A stretch of 53,770 nucleotides of DNA from Candidatus Thermochlorobacter aerophilus (GTDB lineage: Bacteria; Bacteroidota; Chlorobiia; Chlorobiales; Thermochlorobacteraceae). Position numbers and translations under genes: made by a program. The notes below the pieces were generated by a model. It ran no database searches and was not told the DNA's origin. It was given only the letters and a program-made list of their open reading frames with translations. Positions 16,484-28,309 of this stretch are shown here, in pieces; the first letter of the stretch is position 1; each line of letters starts with the position of its first letter. The DNA lies in NCBI GenBank assembly GCA_002794105.1, contig PHFL01000045.1:8067-61836 (forward strand). Reading direction: 5' to 3'.

Positions 16484-16507
16484 ATCCTCCTAATGTTTTC
16501 CATCAAA

Positions 16508-16553
16508 AGCCCAACTTTGCTCAGCAATATACACAGACGGACAAAGTTGGGCT
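16508..16553 (+). promoter_or_regulatory. 12-bp hairpin between acpP and fabF
   Basis: AGCCCAACTTTG (16508-16519) and CAAAGTTGGGCT (16542-16553) are perfect inverted repeats with a 22-base loop. No T run follows on the plus strand, so it is not a standard terminator. It may slow 3' decay of the acpP message or lower read-through into fabF (start 16570). Confidence 0.6.
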
Positions 16554-16569
16554 CAGCTTTGACGCTAAT

Positions 16570-17823
16570 ATGAGACCACAACGCCGGCGCATAGCAATTA
16601 CAGGTATCGGCGTAATTACACCGATTGGGATAGGGCTCCAAGCATTCTGGGACGCCATGATGGCGGGCAAAAGTGGTGCTGGTCCAATCACCTTGTATGA
16701 TGCTTCGCAGACAGAAACAAAGTTTGCATGTGAAGTCAAAGATTTTGACCCCTACACTTACATTGACCGCAAAAGTGCGCTACGCATGGACCGCTACTGC
16801 CAATTTGGCGTCTCGGCAGCAGAAATGGCTTTGGAGGATGCTAAGTTTAGTAGCCTCAAGATTGACCGCACACGCGTAGGTGTCATCTTCGGCACAGGTA
16901 TCGGCGGCATGATTACCTACGATGCTCAATTTCGCATCTACATGCAAAGCGGAGCCAGTCGCATTAGCCCATTCTTTATCCCTATGATGATTCCTGACAT
17001 TGCCGCTGGTCATATTTCCATCAGGCATAAGCTGCATGGACCAAATTATGCTACAGCATCAGCTTGTGCCACGTCTCTCAACGCAATTATTGATGCCTAC
17101 ATGATGATTCAAATGGGCTATGCCGACATGATGATTTGTGGTGGGTCCGAAGCTGTTATCACACCACTGGCTGTTGCTGGCTTCAATGCCGCACGGGCGC
17201 TTTCCACACGCAACGACGACCCTGAACATGCTTCTCGACCTTACGACAGAGACCGTGACGGATTTGTAATGGGAGAAGGCGCCGCCGCACTTGTGCTGGA
17301 AACTGTTGAGTCAGCCGAAAAACGTGGCGCTCATATCTATGCCGAATTAGCAGGCGTTGGTATGAGTGCTGACGCCTACCACCTAACAGCACCCCATCCT
17401 GAAGGCTCTGGCGCTATACTTTCCATGCGCAACGCCATAAATGAAGCTGGCATTGAGCCCAAGCACATTGAGTACATCAATGCACATGGCACCTCAACCC
17501 CACTAGGCGACATTGCTGAAATTATCGCCATCAAAAAGCTCTTCGGCGAAGATGTTCAAGGTGTTAGCATCAGCTCAACCAAGTCTATGATTGGTCATCT
17601 ACTTGGTGCCGCTGGCGCCGTGGAATCAGTAGCCTGCATCTTAGCCATTCAGCATCAATGCGTTCCGCCTACTATCAACATTTTCAATTTAGACCCTGCT
17701 ATTGATGTTGATGTAACACCTAATAAACCTAAACCACGTAGCATCAACTATGTCTTAAATAACGGGTTTGGCTTTGGCGGGCATAATTGCACAGTTATCT
17801 TCAGGAAATATACTCCAGAATAA
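16570..17823 (+). CDS. fabF: Beta-ketoacyl-ACP synthase II
   Basis: 417 residues. Catalytic Cys in [11 protein letters not shown], and the two His in [11 protein letters not shown] and [16 protein letters not shown]-terminal [10 protein letters not shown]. Condenses malonyl-ACP with long acyl-ACP. Usual length. Follows acpP and precedes rnc, the common acpP-fabF-rnc order. Confidence 0.96.
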   Translation: MRPQRRRIAITGIGVITPIGIGLQAFWDAMMAGKSGAGPITLYDASQTETKFACEVKDFDPYTYIDRKSALRMDRYCQFGVSAAEMALEDAKFSSLKIDRTRVGVIFGTGIGGMITYDAQFRIYMQSGASRISPFFIPMMIPDIAAGHISIRHKLHGPNYATASACATSLNAIIDAYMMIQMGYADMMICGGSEAVITPLAVAGFNAARALSTRNDDPEHASRPYDRDRDGFVMGEGAAALVLETVESAEKRGAHIYAELAGVGMSADAYHLTAPHPEGSGAILSMRNAINEAGIEPKHIEYINAHGTSTPLGDIAEIIAIKKLFGEDVQGVSISSTKSMIGHLLGAAGAVESVACILAIQHQCVPPTINIFNLDPAIDVDVTPNKPKPRSINYVLNNGFGFGGHNCTVIFRKYTPE

Positions 17824-17904
17824 TTATCTTTACGCAAACCTACTTTCAGCATTACGGAGCACAGCAAAACGATGATTTGACACAACCTCAAAACTCAGTG
17901 CGTT

Positions 17905-18714
17905 ATGTGGCTTCGAGACATGCTTTTTGGTCGACTTTTTCAAACGCGAGTCTCACCTGCCCCAACGCCTGCACTATCGCCTGCTGACCTTCGCCTCAAA
18001 GAAAGCCTCGAAGCCATTGTGCAATATTCCATAAATAACTTAAGCCTATTTAAGACTGCTCTTACACATCGCTCCGCAATTGATTTTTCTGACAAATCCA
18101 AATTTGTATCCAATGAGCGGTTGGAATTTTTAGGCGATGCTGTATTAGACCTTGTCGTAGCAGAATACCTCTACACTTCGTATCCAGCGCTCGATGAAGG
18201 CGAACTGACCAAGCTGCGCTCCCTTGTGGTCAATGCTAAGACTTTAGCTGGCTACGCGCGTGCACTCCATATTGGCTCTATGCTGATTGTCAGCGACTCA
18301 GCAGCTTCAATGGGAGTCCGCAATAGCGACACTGCTCTCTCTGACGCTCTCGAAGCGCTAATTGGCGCTATTTATCTCGATGGCGGATATGAACGCGCCA
18401 AACATTTCGTGCAAGCTCATATTCTCAGCCGCACTGATTTTGAACAACTGCTTAGCACAGAGCAGAACTACAAAAGTGTGCTGTTGGAGTATGCACAAGC
18501 TCAACGTATTCCACTTCCTGTCTATGTGATTACCAGTGAGGAAGGTCCTTCACATAACAAAACCTTTACCGTAGCTGTGAAGTTGGGCGAAGAGATAGTG
18601 GGGAAAGGCACAGGGCGTAGTAAGAAAGAAGCTGAGCAATCTGCTGCACGCGAGGCTGCTGCTAAACTCAACCTTCCACGAGATTCACGAAAAACGGCTA
18701 ACCATAGCCGGTAA
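17905..18714 (+). CDS. rnc: Ribonuclease III
   Basis: 269 residues. Catalytic domain with the signature NERLEFLGDAVLDLVVAEYL and downstream DALEALIGAIYLDGG acidic residues; double-stranded RNA binding domain at the C-terminus (NYKSVLLEYAQ ... EGPSHNKTFTVAV ... GRSKKEAEQSAAREAA). Cuts structured rRNA and mRNA. About 30 extra residues precede the core; ATG 17920 is a possible alternative start. Converges with gyrB, whose stop is 45 bp away, with no clear terminator between. Confidence 0.94.
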   Translation: MWLRDMLFGRLFQTRVSPAPTPALSPADLRLKESLEAIVQYSINNLSLFKTALTHRSAIDFSDKSKFVSNERLEFLGDAVLDLVVAEYLYTSYPALDEGELTKLRSLVVNAKTLAGYARALHIGSMLIVSDSAASMGVRNSDTALSDALEALIGAIYLDGGYERAKHFVQAHILSRTDFEQLLSTEQNYKSVLLEYAQAQRIPLPVYVITSEEGPSHNKTFTVAVKLGEEIVGKGTGRSKKEAEQSAAREAAAKLNLPRDSRKTANHSR

Positions 18715-18759
18715 AGCATATAAGGGCAGGCTTTTAGGCGCTCATTCATCGTGCAGGGG

Positions 18760-20763
<2,004 letters not shown>

Positions 20764-20853
20764 TTAAATATACGAAAACATGGCGTGAATGTGCTCTTAA
20801 ATGCAACACGCCACAAGCGAGGGTATAGCTGTAAGTGATTACAGGAAAGGCAG

Positions 20854-22170
20854 TTAGCTGACTTTTTGCGTTAAGGCATCCAAGAGAAAAGATTTTAGGC
20901 TCTCAAACTTATTGGGCATGAGAATTGCCATTTTGGGTTTGTTTAGCGCCTCTTGCAAGCGCTCTGGCACGCTGATAGGCACGGGCAACAACGGTTGGAC
21001 AATATCAGCAAATTTTGCTGGATGAGCTGTCGCCAAGAATATACTGTTCGTGCGATGCAGTCGTGTACTTTGGTATGCCTGCAAGCCCAAATACCCAATT
21101 GCTCCATGCGGTTCAGCAATGTAGGCATATCTCCGATAAAGCTCTTGGATGGCAGCTATTGTATCATTATCGGAAAAACTTGCTCCGAAAATATCTTGCT
21201 GCATCGCAGATACGGTTGGATAAAGTTCCTGCATGCGCGCAAAGTTACTGGGATTGCCTACATCCATTGCGCTCGACAATGTCCGTTGCGATGGCTTCGG
21301 CTCGAAGCGACCAGTGCGTAAGTATGTTGGCACAATATCATTAGCATTGGTTGCGGCAACAAACTTTTCAACCGCAAGTCCCATACATTTAGCCATCAAG
21401 CCTGCGGTTAGATTGCCAAAGTTGCCACTAGGCACTGAAAACACGATAGGCAAGTCTGTGTGCTTCACTTGTGCTGCCGCTCGGAAGTAGTAGACCATTT
21501 GTGGAAGTAGCCGTGCAATGTTGATAGAGTTCGCCGACGACAGCACCCAGCGCGCATTGAGCTCAGCATCTAAGAATGCCTCCTTGACAAGACGCTGACA
21601 ATCATCAAATGTGCCCAGTACTTCAAGTGCTACAACATTGCTACCGATGGTAGTTAGCTGCTGCTCTTGAATATGGCTTACTTTGCCGCTTGGATAGAGC
21701 AAGACTACATGTGTCTTTGGCATGTTCAAGAATGCATGACCGACAGCGCTTCCCGTGTCGCCAGATGTTGCCACCAGCACCAGAAGTTCTCGTGATTCAT
21801 CTTGCAAAAAGTATTGGAGCAACTGTGCAAGCATGCGCGCGCCAAAATCTTTGAAAGCAAGTGTCGGTCCCGAAAAAAGTTCTAGCGCATAAAGGTTCGC
21901 ATCGAGTTCTACAATGGGAGCATCGAAGGTGAATGCTGCTTCGACGATATGGCGCAAATCGCGCTCTGGTATTTCATCGTGCATGAATGCCTTGCTGATG
22001 CTGAATGCAATATCTTGGATAGATAGTTGCGGCAATTGGCGGAAAAAGTCTGGTGCTAAGCATGGGATATTCTTTGGCATGAATAGCCCACCATCGCGCG
22101 CCAAGCCTTGTAGCACCGCTTCGCGCAAACTCACTTCGGGTGACTGTCGCTTGGAACTATAGAGCCGCAT
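20854..22170 (-). CDS. thrC: Threonine synthase
   Basis: 438 residues. N-terminal YSSKRQSPEVSLREAVLQGLARDGGLFMP, PLP lysine in GPTLAFKDFGARML, phosphate loop ATSGDTGSAVGHAF, and FSVPSGNFGNLTAGLMAK. Converts O-phosphohomoserine to threonine. Its first 14 bases overlap the end of thrB, so the two are coupled. Last gene of thrA-thrB-thrC. Confidence 0.95.
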   Translation of the reverse strand: MRLYSSKRQSPEVSLREAVLQGLARDGGLFMPKNIPCLAPDFFRQLPQLSIQDIAFSISKAFMHDEIPERDLRHIVEAAFTFDAPIVELDANLYALELFSGPTLAFKDFGARMLAQLLQYFLQDESRELLVLVATSGDTGSAVGHAFLNMPKTHVVLLYPSGKVSHIQEQQLTTIGSNVVALEVLGTFDDCQRLVKEAFLDAELNARWVLSSANSINIARLLPQMVYYFRAAAQVKHTDLPIVFSVPSGNFGNLTAGLMAKCMGLAVEKFVAATNANDIVPTYLRTGRFEPKPSQRTLSSAMDVGNPSNFARMQELYPTVSAMQQDIFGASFSDNDTIAAIQELYRRYAYIAEPHGAIGYLGLQAYQSTRLHRTNSIFLATAHPAKFADIVQPLLPVPISVPERLQEALNKPKMAILMPNKFESLKSFLLDALTQKVS

Positions 22171-23113
22171 AAGTAGAGCTTGGCACTAGGCATGCGCCCT
22201 CGGAATTAATTTTGGAGATGAACTTATCGCTGGCTACACCTTGCTCTGCAAATGCTTCCTGCATGGCGTGTGCTACACGCTGCGCAATGCTCATTTCAGT
22301 TGTCAGCGCAAAGACGGATGGACCGGAGCCTGAAATGCTACAGCCCAATGCTCCTTCACGCAGGGCGGCGGCTTTTACGGCATTAAAGCCCGGAATCAAA
22401 ATTGAGCGTACAGGTTCTACCACCACATCGTTGAGCGAACGGCTGATAAGGTCGTAGTCAGATTTCATCAATCCTGCAACCAGCCCTGCAATGTTGCCCC
22501 ACTGCACAATAGCATCTTTGAGCAGCAAGCTTTTCTTGAGAATTTCGCGAGCATCTTTGGTCTTTACTTCAATGTGGGGATGCACCACTACGGCATGCAA
22601 CCGTTCAGGGACCTCGAGAGGCACTACATCTAGTGGGGTATAGCTGCGAATCAAAATGAATCCGCCCAGTAAGGATGGCGCTGCGTTATCGGCATGTGCC
22701 GCCCCGCAGGCGATGCGTTCCCCTTCCAAGGCAAAGGGCAAGAGTTCTATTTTCTTGAGTGGCGAGCCCAGCAATGCATTTACAGCCACCACTGCTGCGA
22801 CTGCACTGGCTGCGCTAGAGCCCAAGCCACTACCAAGAGGCATTTTCTTGTGCACTTCAAGGTCAATTCCTTCCTGCAAATTTAGGTGCTCGAGCAGTTT
22901 CATTACTGCTACACCAGCCGTGTTGAGTTCAGCTTGTAACGGCAATTTGCCGCCATCCCCCGTAATGCGTGTGAGCACCACTTTGCGGCTATCATTGAAG
23001 CGCGCCACTACTTTATCGCCCGGCTGATGTAGTGCAAAGCCCAAAATATCAAATCCAGCCCCGACATTTGCCACTGTAGCTGGTGCAAAGGCTACTGCAC
23101 AGTCGTCTTTCAT
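22157..23113 (-). CDS. thrB: Homoserine kinase
   Basis: 318 residues from ATG 23113 (MKDDCAVAFAPATVANVGAG); earlier in-frame starts would run into thrA. GHMP kinase fold with the ATP loop PLGSGLGSSAASAVAAV and the C-terminal GCSISGSGPSVFAL. Phosphorylates homoserine. Nineteen bases after thrA. Confidence 0.95.
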   Translation of the reverse strand: MKDDCAVAFAPATVANVGAGFDILGFALHQPGDKVVARFNDSRKVVLTRITGDGGKLPLQAELNTAGVAVMKLLEHLNLQEGIDLEVHKKMPLGSGLGSSAASAVAAVVAVNALLGSPLKKIELLPFALEGERIACGAAHADNAAPSLLGGFILIRSYTPLDVVPLEVPERLHAVVVHPHIEVKTKDAREILKKSLLLKDAIVQWGNIAGLVAGLMKSDYDLISRSLNDVVVEPVRSILIPGFNAVKAAALREGALGCSISGSGPSVFALTTEMSIAQRVAHAMQEAFAEQGVASDKFISKINSEGACLVPSSTYAAL

Positions 23114-23132
23114 GCTAAGCAAGATATTTTTC

Positions 23133-25586
23133 TTAGGACAAGTAGTTTGAAATCCATACCACATTTGCAAATACACCTGCTGCTGTTACTTCAGCGCCTG
23201 CCCCCGGACCTTTGATGACCAAAGGGCGGTCGTAGTAACGCTCAGTCGTGTATGAGATGATGTTGTCGCTTCCCGAGAGCGTATAGAATGGATGCTCTTC
23301 ACCAACTTCTTGAAGGCGCACCGATGCTCGAGCATTTTCCAAGCACGCAATAAAGCGCAGTTTCCGCTTGTGTTGCTCAGCATGGCGCTTTTTTTCTTCA
23401 AAGATAGGGTTAGCTTTTTCTAACTCCTTGAAGAAATCTTCAACCGATGGTGCATCTAAGCAGGCTTGTGGCAGAAAATTTTCAACCTCGACATGATGCA
23501 GCTCCAATGGCAAACCTACTTCACGTGCCAAAATTAAAATTTTGCGTGCCACATCCATGCCGCTCAAATCTTCGCGCGGGTCTGGTTCTGTATAGCCTTT
23601 TTCTTTGGCTTCTCGCACCACTTCACTAAAGGTGCGTGAGCCAACAAAGGAGTTGAAAATGTAACTTAGCGAGCCAGAAAGCACTGCCTCAATTTTTAGG
23701 ATCTTATCGCCACTGTTGAGCAAATCTTGCAGCGTGTTGATAACGGGCAAGCCTGCACCGACATTGGTCTCGTAGAGAAACTTTACATCGTTTTTGATAG
23801 CTAGTAGCTTGAGATTGCGATACACTTCATACTTGCCTGAATTGGCGCGCTTGTTTGGCGTTACGATAGAAATGCTCGATGAGAGAATTTCGGCATAGTG
23901 TTCAATAACTTCATCGCTGGCGGTGCAGTCAATGAAGATGCTATTTGGCAAGTTGAGCTCTTTCATCTTTGCGACGAATTTTTTGAGATTGGTTGGCTCG
24001 CCGCATTCTTTGAGTTGTGCTTGCCAGTGTGCCAAATCAATGCCGCGCTCTTGGAAATACATCTGTGAGCGACGCGCCAGCGCCACGACTCGAATGTCGA
24101 GCGATTTTTCCTTGAGCAGCGTTTCACGATGCTCTCGCAGTTGGCGCAAGAAAGTGCCACCGATGAGTCCTGTTCCAACCAAAAACACATTGAGTGTTTT
24201 TTTCTCCGAGAGAAAAAAGGCTTCGTGCAGGGCATTCAGCGCTTTGGATTCATCGCGCTTATCAATCACTACTGAAATGTTTAACTCCGATGACCCTTGA
24301 GCAATTGCTACAACGTTGATGCCATTTTTGCCCAGCGTTTGGAAAAACCACCCTGCAATGCCTGTGCGACGACGCATGTTTTCGCCGACTGCGGCAACAA
24401 TTGAAAGGTTGGTTTCAACCTGCACCTCATTGAGTTTGCCAGTGCTAATCTCGAGTGCAAATTCCTTTTGAATTGCTTGCTTTGCCGCTTTGGCGTCTTT
24501 TGGGGAAACTGCTACACAGATTGAGTGCTCTGATGAGGCTTGCGAAATGAAAATGACATTGACTTTTGCATCGGCAAGTGCGCCAAATAGGCGTCGTGCT
24601 GACCCCATCGCACGCACCAGCCCTGTTCCCTCTACACGAATCAATGCCACATCATCTAACGATGAAATTCCACATACAGGGAACTGACGCTCCGGTAGCT
24701 CATTTGAAATTAGCGTACCTTCAAATTCAGGGTTGAATGTATTGAGCACACGGATGGGGATGTTTTCCGCCATTGCTGGCTGAATGGTTGGCGCATAGAG
24801 CACTTTTGCACCAGAGTTCGACATTTCCAGCGCCTCGTTGTAGGTCATTTTCGGGATAGGAAAGGCATCGGGCACCTTGCGCGGGTCTGCGGTCATGAAG
24901 CCATTGACATCTGTCCATATCTGAATTTCTGTTGCCTTCAAAGCAGCCGCAAATAAAGCTGCCGTGTAGTCTGAGCCGCCGCGTCCGAGTGTCGTGGTCT
25001 GCCCTTGATGCGTAGAGCCAATAAATCCTGTAATGACCTGCAATGCTGGACGCAATCCAAAGTAAGAGCGAATGTTTTGATATGTGGTCTCCATATCTAC
25101 GCGTGCGGCACCAAAGTTCTCATCGGTTTTCACCAGCAGACGTGCATCTAGATATTCGGCATCAATGCCTTGTTCGCGAAAGGCTTCAGTGACAATGTAG
25201 GCAGATAGGCGCTCACCAAAGCTCAAAATAAAATCTAATGTGCGCAGCGTATATTCCTTGATGAGAAAGACGCCATGGAGAATATCTTCCAGCTCATTGA
25301 GCATTTTTTTGACCCCTGCCAAAATTCCGCTTTGACGATGCACATCAATGAGTGCTTTTACCGTGCCCAAGTGTCGCGCTTCCAGCTCCTCCAGCAGAGG
25401 GCGATACCGCTCATCCCCTTGTGCAGCGGTTTGCGTCATCTCAAGCAGAGCATCGGTTACACCGCTAAAGGCAGAGATCACGACGGCAATTTTATCTTGC
25501 CGACGCGCATTCAAAACAAGTTGGGTTACCCGCTCAATGTTTTCTGGGCTACCGACGGAACTGCCACCAAATTTGAGTACCTTCAT
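23133..25586 (-). CDS. thrA: Bifunctional aspartokinase / homoserine dehydrogenase
   Basis: 817 residues from ATG 25586. Aspartokinase half starts MKVLKFGGSSVGSPENI and has TTLGRGGSDYTAALFA; two ACT domains (about 310-460) for feedback by threonine; dehydrogenase half starts at about 470 with FLVGTGLIGGTFLRQL (NADPH loop) and has IVTPNKRANSG and the GYTEPDPREDLSGMDVARK signature. Catalyses the first and third steps from aspartate to threonine. First gene of the thr operon, divergent from nuoA. Confidence 0.96.
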   Translation of the reverse strand: MKVLKFGGSSVGSPENIERVTQLVLNARRQDKIAVVISAFSGVTDALLEMTQTAAQGDERYRPLLEELEARHLGTVKALIDVHRQSGILAGVKKMLNELEDILHGVFLIKEYTLRTLDFILSFGERLSAYIVTEAFREQGIDAEYLDARLLVKTDENFGAARVDMETTYQNIRSYFGLRPALQVITGFIGSTHQGQTTTLGRGGSDYTAALFAAALKATEIQIWTDVNGFMTADPRKVPDAFPIPKMTYNEALEMSNSGAKVLYAPTIQPAMAENIPIRVLNTFNPEFEGTLISNELPERQFPVCGISSLDDVALIRVEGTGLVRAMGSARRLFGALADAKVNVIFISQASSEHSICVAVSPKDAKAAKQAIQKEFALEISTGKLNEVQVETNLSIVAAVGENMRRRTGIAGWFFQTLGKNGINVVAIAQGSSELNISVVIDKRDESKALNALHEAFFLSEKKTLNVFLVGTGLIGGTFLRQLREHRETLLKEKSLDIRVVALARRSQMYFQERGIDLAHWQAQLKECGEPTNLKKFVAKMKELNLPNSIFIDCTASDEVIEHYAEILSSSISIVTPNKRANSGKYEVYRNLKLLAIKNDVKFLYETNVGAGLPVINTLQDLLNSGDKILKIEAVLSGSLSYIFNSFVGSRTFSEVVREAKEKGYTEPDPREDLSGMDVARKILILAREVGLPLELHHVEVENFLPQACLDAPSVEDFFKELEKANPIFEEKKRHAEQHKRKLRFIACLENARASVRLQEVGEEHPFYTLSGSDNIISYTTERYYDRPLVIKGPGAGAEVTAAGVFANVVWISNYLS

Positions 25587-25647
25587 AGATGAGTCTTGCT
25601 GATAGAATAGAAGTGGCAAAGATACGAAAAAGAATATCAAGCCCTTT

Positions 25648-25675
25648 AGGCAGAGCAGGACAACAATCTCTGCCT
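25648..25675. promoter_or_regulatory. Hairpin in the thrA-nuoA divergent region
   Basis: AGGCAGAG (25648-25655) and CTCTGCCT (25668-25675) form an 8-bp stem with a 12-base loop, between two divergent genes. It may be an operator. A near-consensus promoter for nuoA follows: TTTC (25688-25691), 20 bases, TATCTTTA (25712-25719), each box one base off TTTG and TAnnTTTG. Confidence 0.4.
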
Positions 25676-25745
25676 GCTTTCACTACATTTCAGAGAGTGC
25701 TGATTGTGCATTATCTTTAAGCACATTCATCAAGGAGTTGTTATT

Positions 25746-26102
25746 ATGCTTGAGTCCTACCTGCCGATTTTCGCCATGATTAGTTTTGCTGTAGCCACAG
25801 GAATTATCCTTTCTGTATTGGGCATTGTCATCGGTCCGAAGCGTAAAACTGCGCAGAAACTCACAACATATGAGTCGGGCATAGAGCCTGTTGGCACTGT
25901 CAAGCAACGCATTTCCGTCAAGTATTATCTTGTGGCTATGCTCTTTATTGTCTTCGATATTGAAGTAGTGTTTATGTATCCGTGGGCAACGAGTTTTCGT
26001 GAACTTGGGCTTGCAGGATTTATTCCCATGCTGACTTTTGCCCTGCTTTTGCTAGCAGGTTACTTTTACATCATCCGTAAAGGGGCTTTAGAATGGGATT
26101 GA
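25746..26102 (+). CDS. nuoA: NADH-quinone oxidoreductase subunit A
   Basis: 118 residues from ATG 25746, chosen because AAGGAG lies at 25732-25737. Three membrane helices (about 5-28, 60-82, 88-110) and the family core YESGIEPVGTVKQRISVKYYLVAMLFIVFDIEVVFMYPWA. Small membrane subunit at the quinone entrance of complex I. First of nuoABC. Confidence 0.96.
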   Translation: MLESYLPIFAMISFAVATGIILSVLGIVIGPKRKTAQKLTTYESGIEPVGTVKQRISVKYYLVAMLFIVFDIEVVFMYPWATSFRELGLAGFIPMLTFALLLLAGYFYIIRKGALEWD

Positions 26103-26232
26103 GTTTCGTCTTTAGCAAAAGTTGTCATCGTTTTCGTTGCCAACATGTTCTTTATGCCCCATGCTTGCAACGATGCAGGGGGAAACTGCGTTCTTAAGAG
26201 AGGAATTCTTACTAAACTATGACCAAAGAAGT

Positions 26233-26790
26233 ATGCTACAGAACACTCCTTTCGCAGATGGTTTTTTGACCACCACTTTGGACGCTATCACCAACTGGGC
26301 ACGCTCGAATGCGCTCTGGCCTATGCCGATGGGGCTTTCTTGCTGCGCAATTGAGCTGATGGCGATGGCTGGTCCGAAGTATGATGTGGCTCGTTTTGGC
26401 TCCGAAGTGTTTCGCATGTCGCCACGGCAGAGCGACCTCATGATTGTGGCTGGCACGGTCACTTATAAGATGGCTCATGTTGTTAAGAAAATCTGGGACC
26501 AGATGCCCGAACCGAAGTGGTGCATTGCGATGGGTGCATGCAGTTCATCGGGTGGAATGTTCCGTTCATACTCAGTTGTGCAAGGCATTGACCAGTTTAT
26601 TCCTGTTGATGTGTATGTGCCCGGCTGTCCGCCGCGCCCCGATGCCGTCTTGCACGCCTTGATGGATATTCAAGAAAAAATTAAGCGTCAGCGACATTCG
26701 TTTCGTGATGCGCTTCTTACGGAAGAAGGCTTTGCCAAGCTCGAGCAGCAGCGTGAAAAAGAGCTGGAGAAATTGGTGCTGCAAAAATGA
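26233..26790 (+). CDS. nuoB: NADH-quinone oxidoreductase subunit B
   Basis: 185 residues from ATG 26233, the usual length; longer starts exist (ATG 26161, TTG 26122) but add sequence unlike the family. The 4Fe-4S cluster N2 ligands are visible: Cys37/Cys38 in GLSCCAIE, Cys103 in MGACSSSGG and Cys132 in VPGCPPRPD. It passes electrons to quinone. 46 bases before nuoC. Confidence 0.95.
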   Translation: MLQNTPFADGFLTTTLDAITNWARSNALWPMPMGLSCCAIELMAMAGPKYDVARFGSEVFRMSPRQSDLMIVAGTVTYKMAHVVKKIWDQMPEPKWCIAMGACSSSGGMFRSYSVVQGIDQFIPVDVYVPGCPPRPDAVLHALMDIQEKIKRQRHSFRDALLTEEGFAKLEQQREKELEKLVLQK

Positions 26791-26836
26791 CCTTTCTGCT
26801 GAAAGGGCTGTCGTTGCATAAAATTGTTCGGGAAGT

Positions 26837-27367
26837 ATGACTGATATCATCCAAGCGCTTCAAGCCCGTTTTGGTCACGCCATTCGTGACATCACTGAGT
26901 TCAGAGGCGAAACCACTCTTCTTGTTGAAACATCGGCAATTGTCGATATCTGCCGTGTGCTCAAACTCGAGCATGGCTTCAACTACTGTGCCGATATTTG
27001 CGGTGCCGACCGCTTCACCGAAGAAGAGCGCTTTGAAGTGATTTACAACCTTACTAACCTTGAAAAGCGCTTGCGGTTACGCCTGAAAGTGCGTGTTAGT
27101 GAAGAAAATCCTGTTGTGCCCAGTGTTACCAGCGTCTGGCGAGCGGCAAATTGGCATGAGCGCGAAACTTACGACATGTATGGCATTCGCTTTGAAGGGC
27201 ATCCTGACTTGCGACGCATGTATATGCCTGAGGATTTTGAATACTATCCGCTCCGCAAAGACTTTCCGCTGATTGGTGTGCCGGGTAGTATTCCACTCCC
27301 CGAGTTTGATAAGAAAGCTCCAAAGCAAGATGCAGGTCGGCGCTACAACCAAGGTGAGCAAATCTGA
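26837..27367 (+). CDS. nuoC: NADH-quinone oxidoreductase subunit C
   Basis: 176 residues. Has the 30-kDa subunit signature WHERETYDMYGIRFEGHPDLRR followed by YPLRKDFPL. Peripheral-arm scaffold of complex I. Not fused to NuoD. The nuo block stops here: the next gene is rfbC on the other strand, so nuoD onward must lie elsewhere. Confidence 0.95.
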   Translation: MTDIIQALQARFGHAIRDITEFRGETTLLVETSAIVDICRVLKLEHGFNYCADICGADRFTEEERFEVIYNLTNLEKRLRLRLKVRVSEENPVVPSVTSVWRAANWHERETYDMYGIRFEGHPDLRRMYMPEDFEYYPLRKDFPLIGVPGSIPLPEFDKKAPKQDAGRRYNQGEQI

Positions 27368-27376
27368 CCTTCCAGC

Positions 27377-27925
27377 TTAGAAGTTGATTTCAATGTCTTT
27401 CAATGCTTGTCCTTTCTGGTCTTTTTCAGAGATGCAAAGCGGTACTTCTAATGTGGGCCATTCGATGCCTACTTGCTGGTCGTCGTAGCGCAAAGTACGC
27501 TCATGCTCAGGCGAGTAGAAGTTAGTTACCTTGTAGTTGAATTCAGCGGTATCAGACAGCACCAAAAAGCCGTGTGCAAAGCCAGGTGGAATCCAAACCA
27601 TCTTTTTGTTTTGCTCGGAGAGCCTGAGACCGAACCATTTGCCAAATGTTTCAGAGTCGCGTCGGATATCTACCACTACGTCAAATACCTCTCCCCTCGA
27701 GACTCGCACCAACTTGCCTTGCGACATGGGTGCAAGTTGATAATGTAACCCCCGTAGCACGCCTTTTCGCGAAAAGCTCACATTATCTTGCACAAATTTT
27801 GCAGTAATACCCAACTCTTCAAACACTTTTTCATTGTAGCTTTCAAAGAACCAACCACGCGCATCTTCGAATACTTTTGGCTCAAGTATCCACAGTCCGG
27901 GCAGCGGCGTATAGGTCAGGCGCAT
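27377..27925 (-). CDS. rfbC: dTDP-4-dehydrorhamnose 3,5-epimerase
   Basis: 182 residues, cupin fold. Has RGLHYQ (catalytic His region), VQDNVSFSRKGVLRGLHYQ, GKLVRVSRGEVFDVVVDIRRDSETFGKW and PPGFAHGFLVLSD. Third step of dTDP-L-rhamnose synthesis for surface polysaccharide. The other rml genes are not adjacent. Lies three bases after a response regulator gene in the same direction and converges with nuoC, nine bp away. Confidence 0.94.
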   Translation of the reverse strand: MRLTYTPLPGLWILEPKVFEDARGWFFESYNEKVFEELGITAKFVQDNVSFSRKGVLRGLHYQLAPMSQGKLVRVSRGEVFDVVVDIRRDSETFGKWFGLRLSEQNKKMVWIPPGFAHGFLVLSDTAEFNYKVTNFYSPEHERTLRYDDQQVGIEWPTLEVPLCISEKDQKGQALKDIEINF

Positions 27926-27928
27926 GCA

Positions 27929-28309
27929 TTAGATGGCTTGCTTTTTTAGGTAAAGTTTTGCTGCAGTGTCAATGCCTCGCTGCAGTTGCTCGAAATTTAT
28001 AGGTTTGGTATAGAACCGATAAATCAGACGCTCTTTCAGCAAAGGCTCGATACGTTCGAAATCTACATAACCTGACATCATAATCACCATCATGTTCGGG
28101 TCGACTTTGCGCAGTTCTCTTGCCAGTTCCTCACCGTTCATCCCTGGCATCACGTAGTCTACGACGCTTACCTCAATGAGTCCTCGGTTTTCAATCGCAA
28201 ATGCTAAGGCTTGTTCGGCGCTCCGAAATGGTCTGATGATATAGTAAGCTGACAAGAATTCTGACAACTGGCCTAGTAACTCTTGATTATCATCAACAAG
28301 TAGAATCAT
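27929..28309 (-). CDS. Stand-alone response regulator receiver protein
   Basis: 126 residues: only a receiver domain. Asp6/Asp7 acidic pair, phosphate acceptor Asp51 (VVDYVMPGMNG), Ser79 and Lys102 complete the usual set; no output domain. Its start lies inside the end of hemE (17-bp overlap). The partner kinase is not in the window. It may act by protein contacts, like CheY-type regulators; target unknown. Confidence 0.88.
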   Translation of the reverse strand: MILLVDDNQELLGQLSEFLSAYYIIRPFRSAEQALAFAIENRGLIEVSVVDYVMPGMNGEELARELRKVDPNMMVIMMSGYVDFERIEPLLKERLIYRFYTKPINFEQLQRGIDTAAKLYLKKQAI

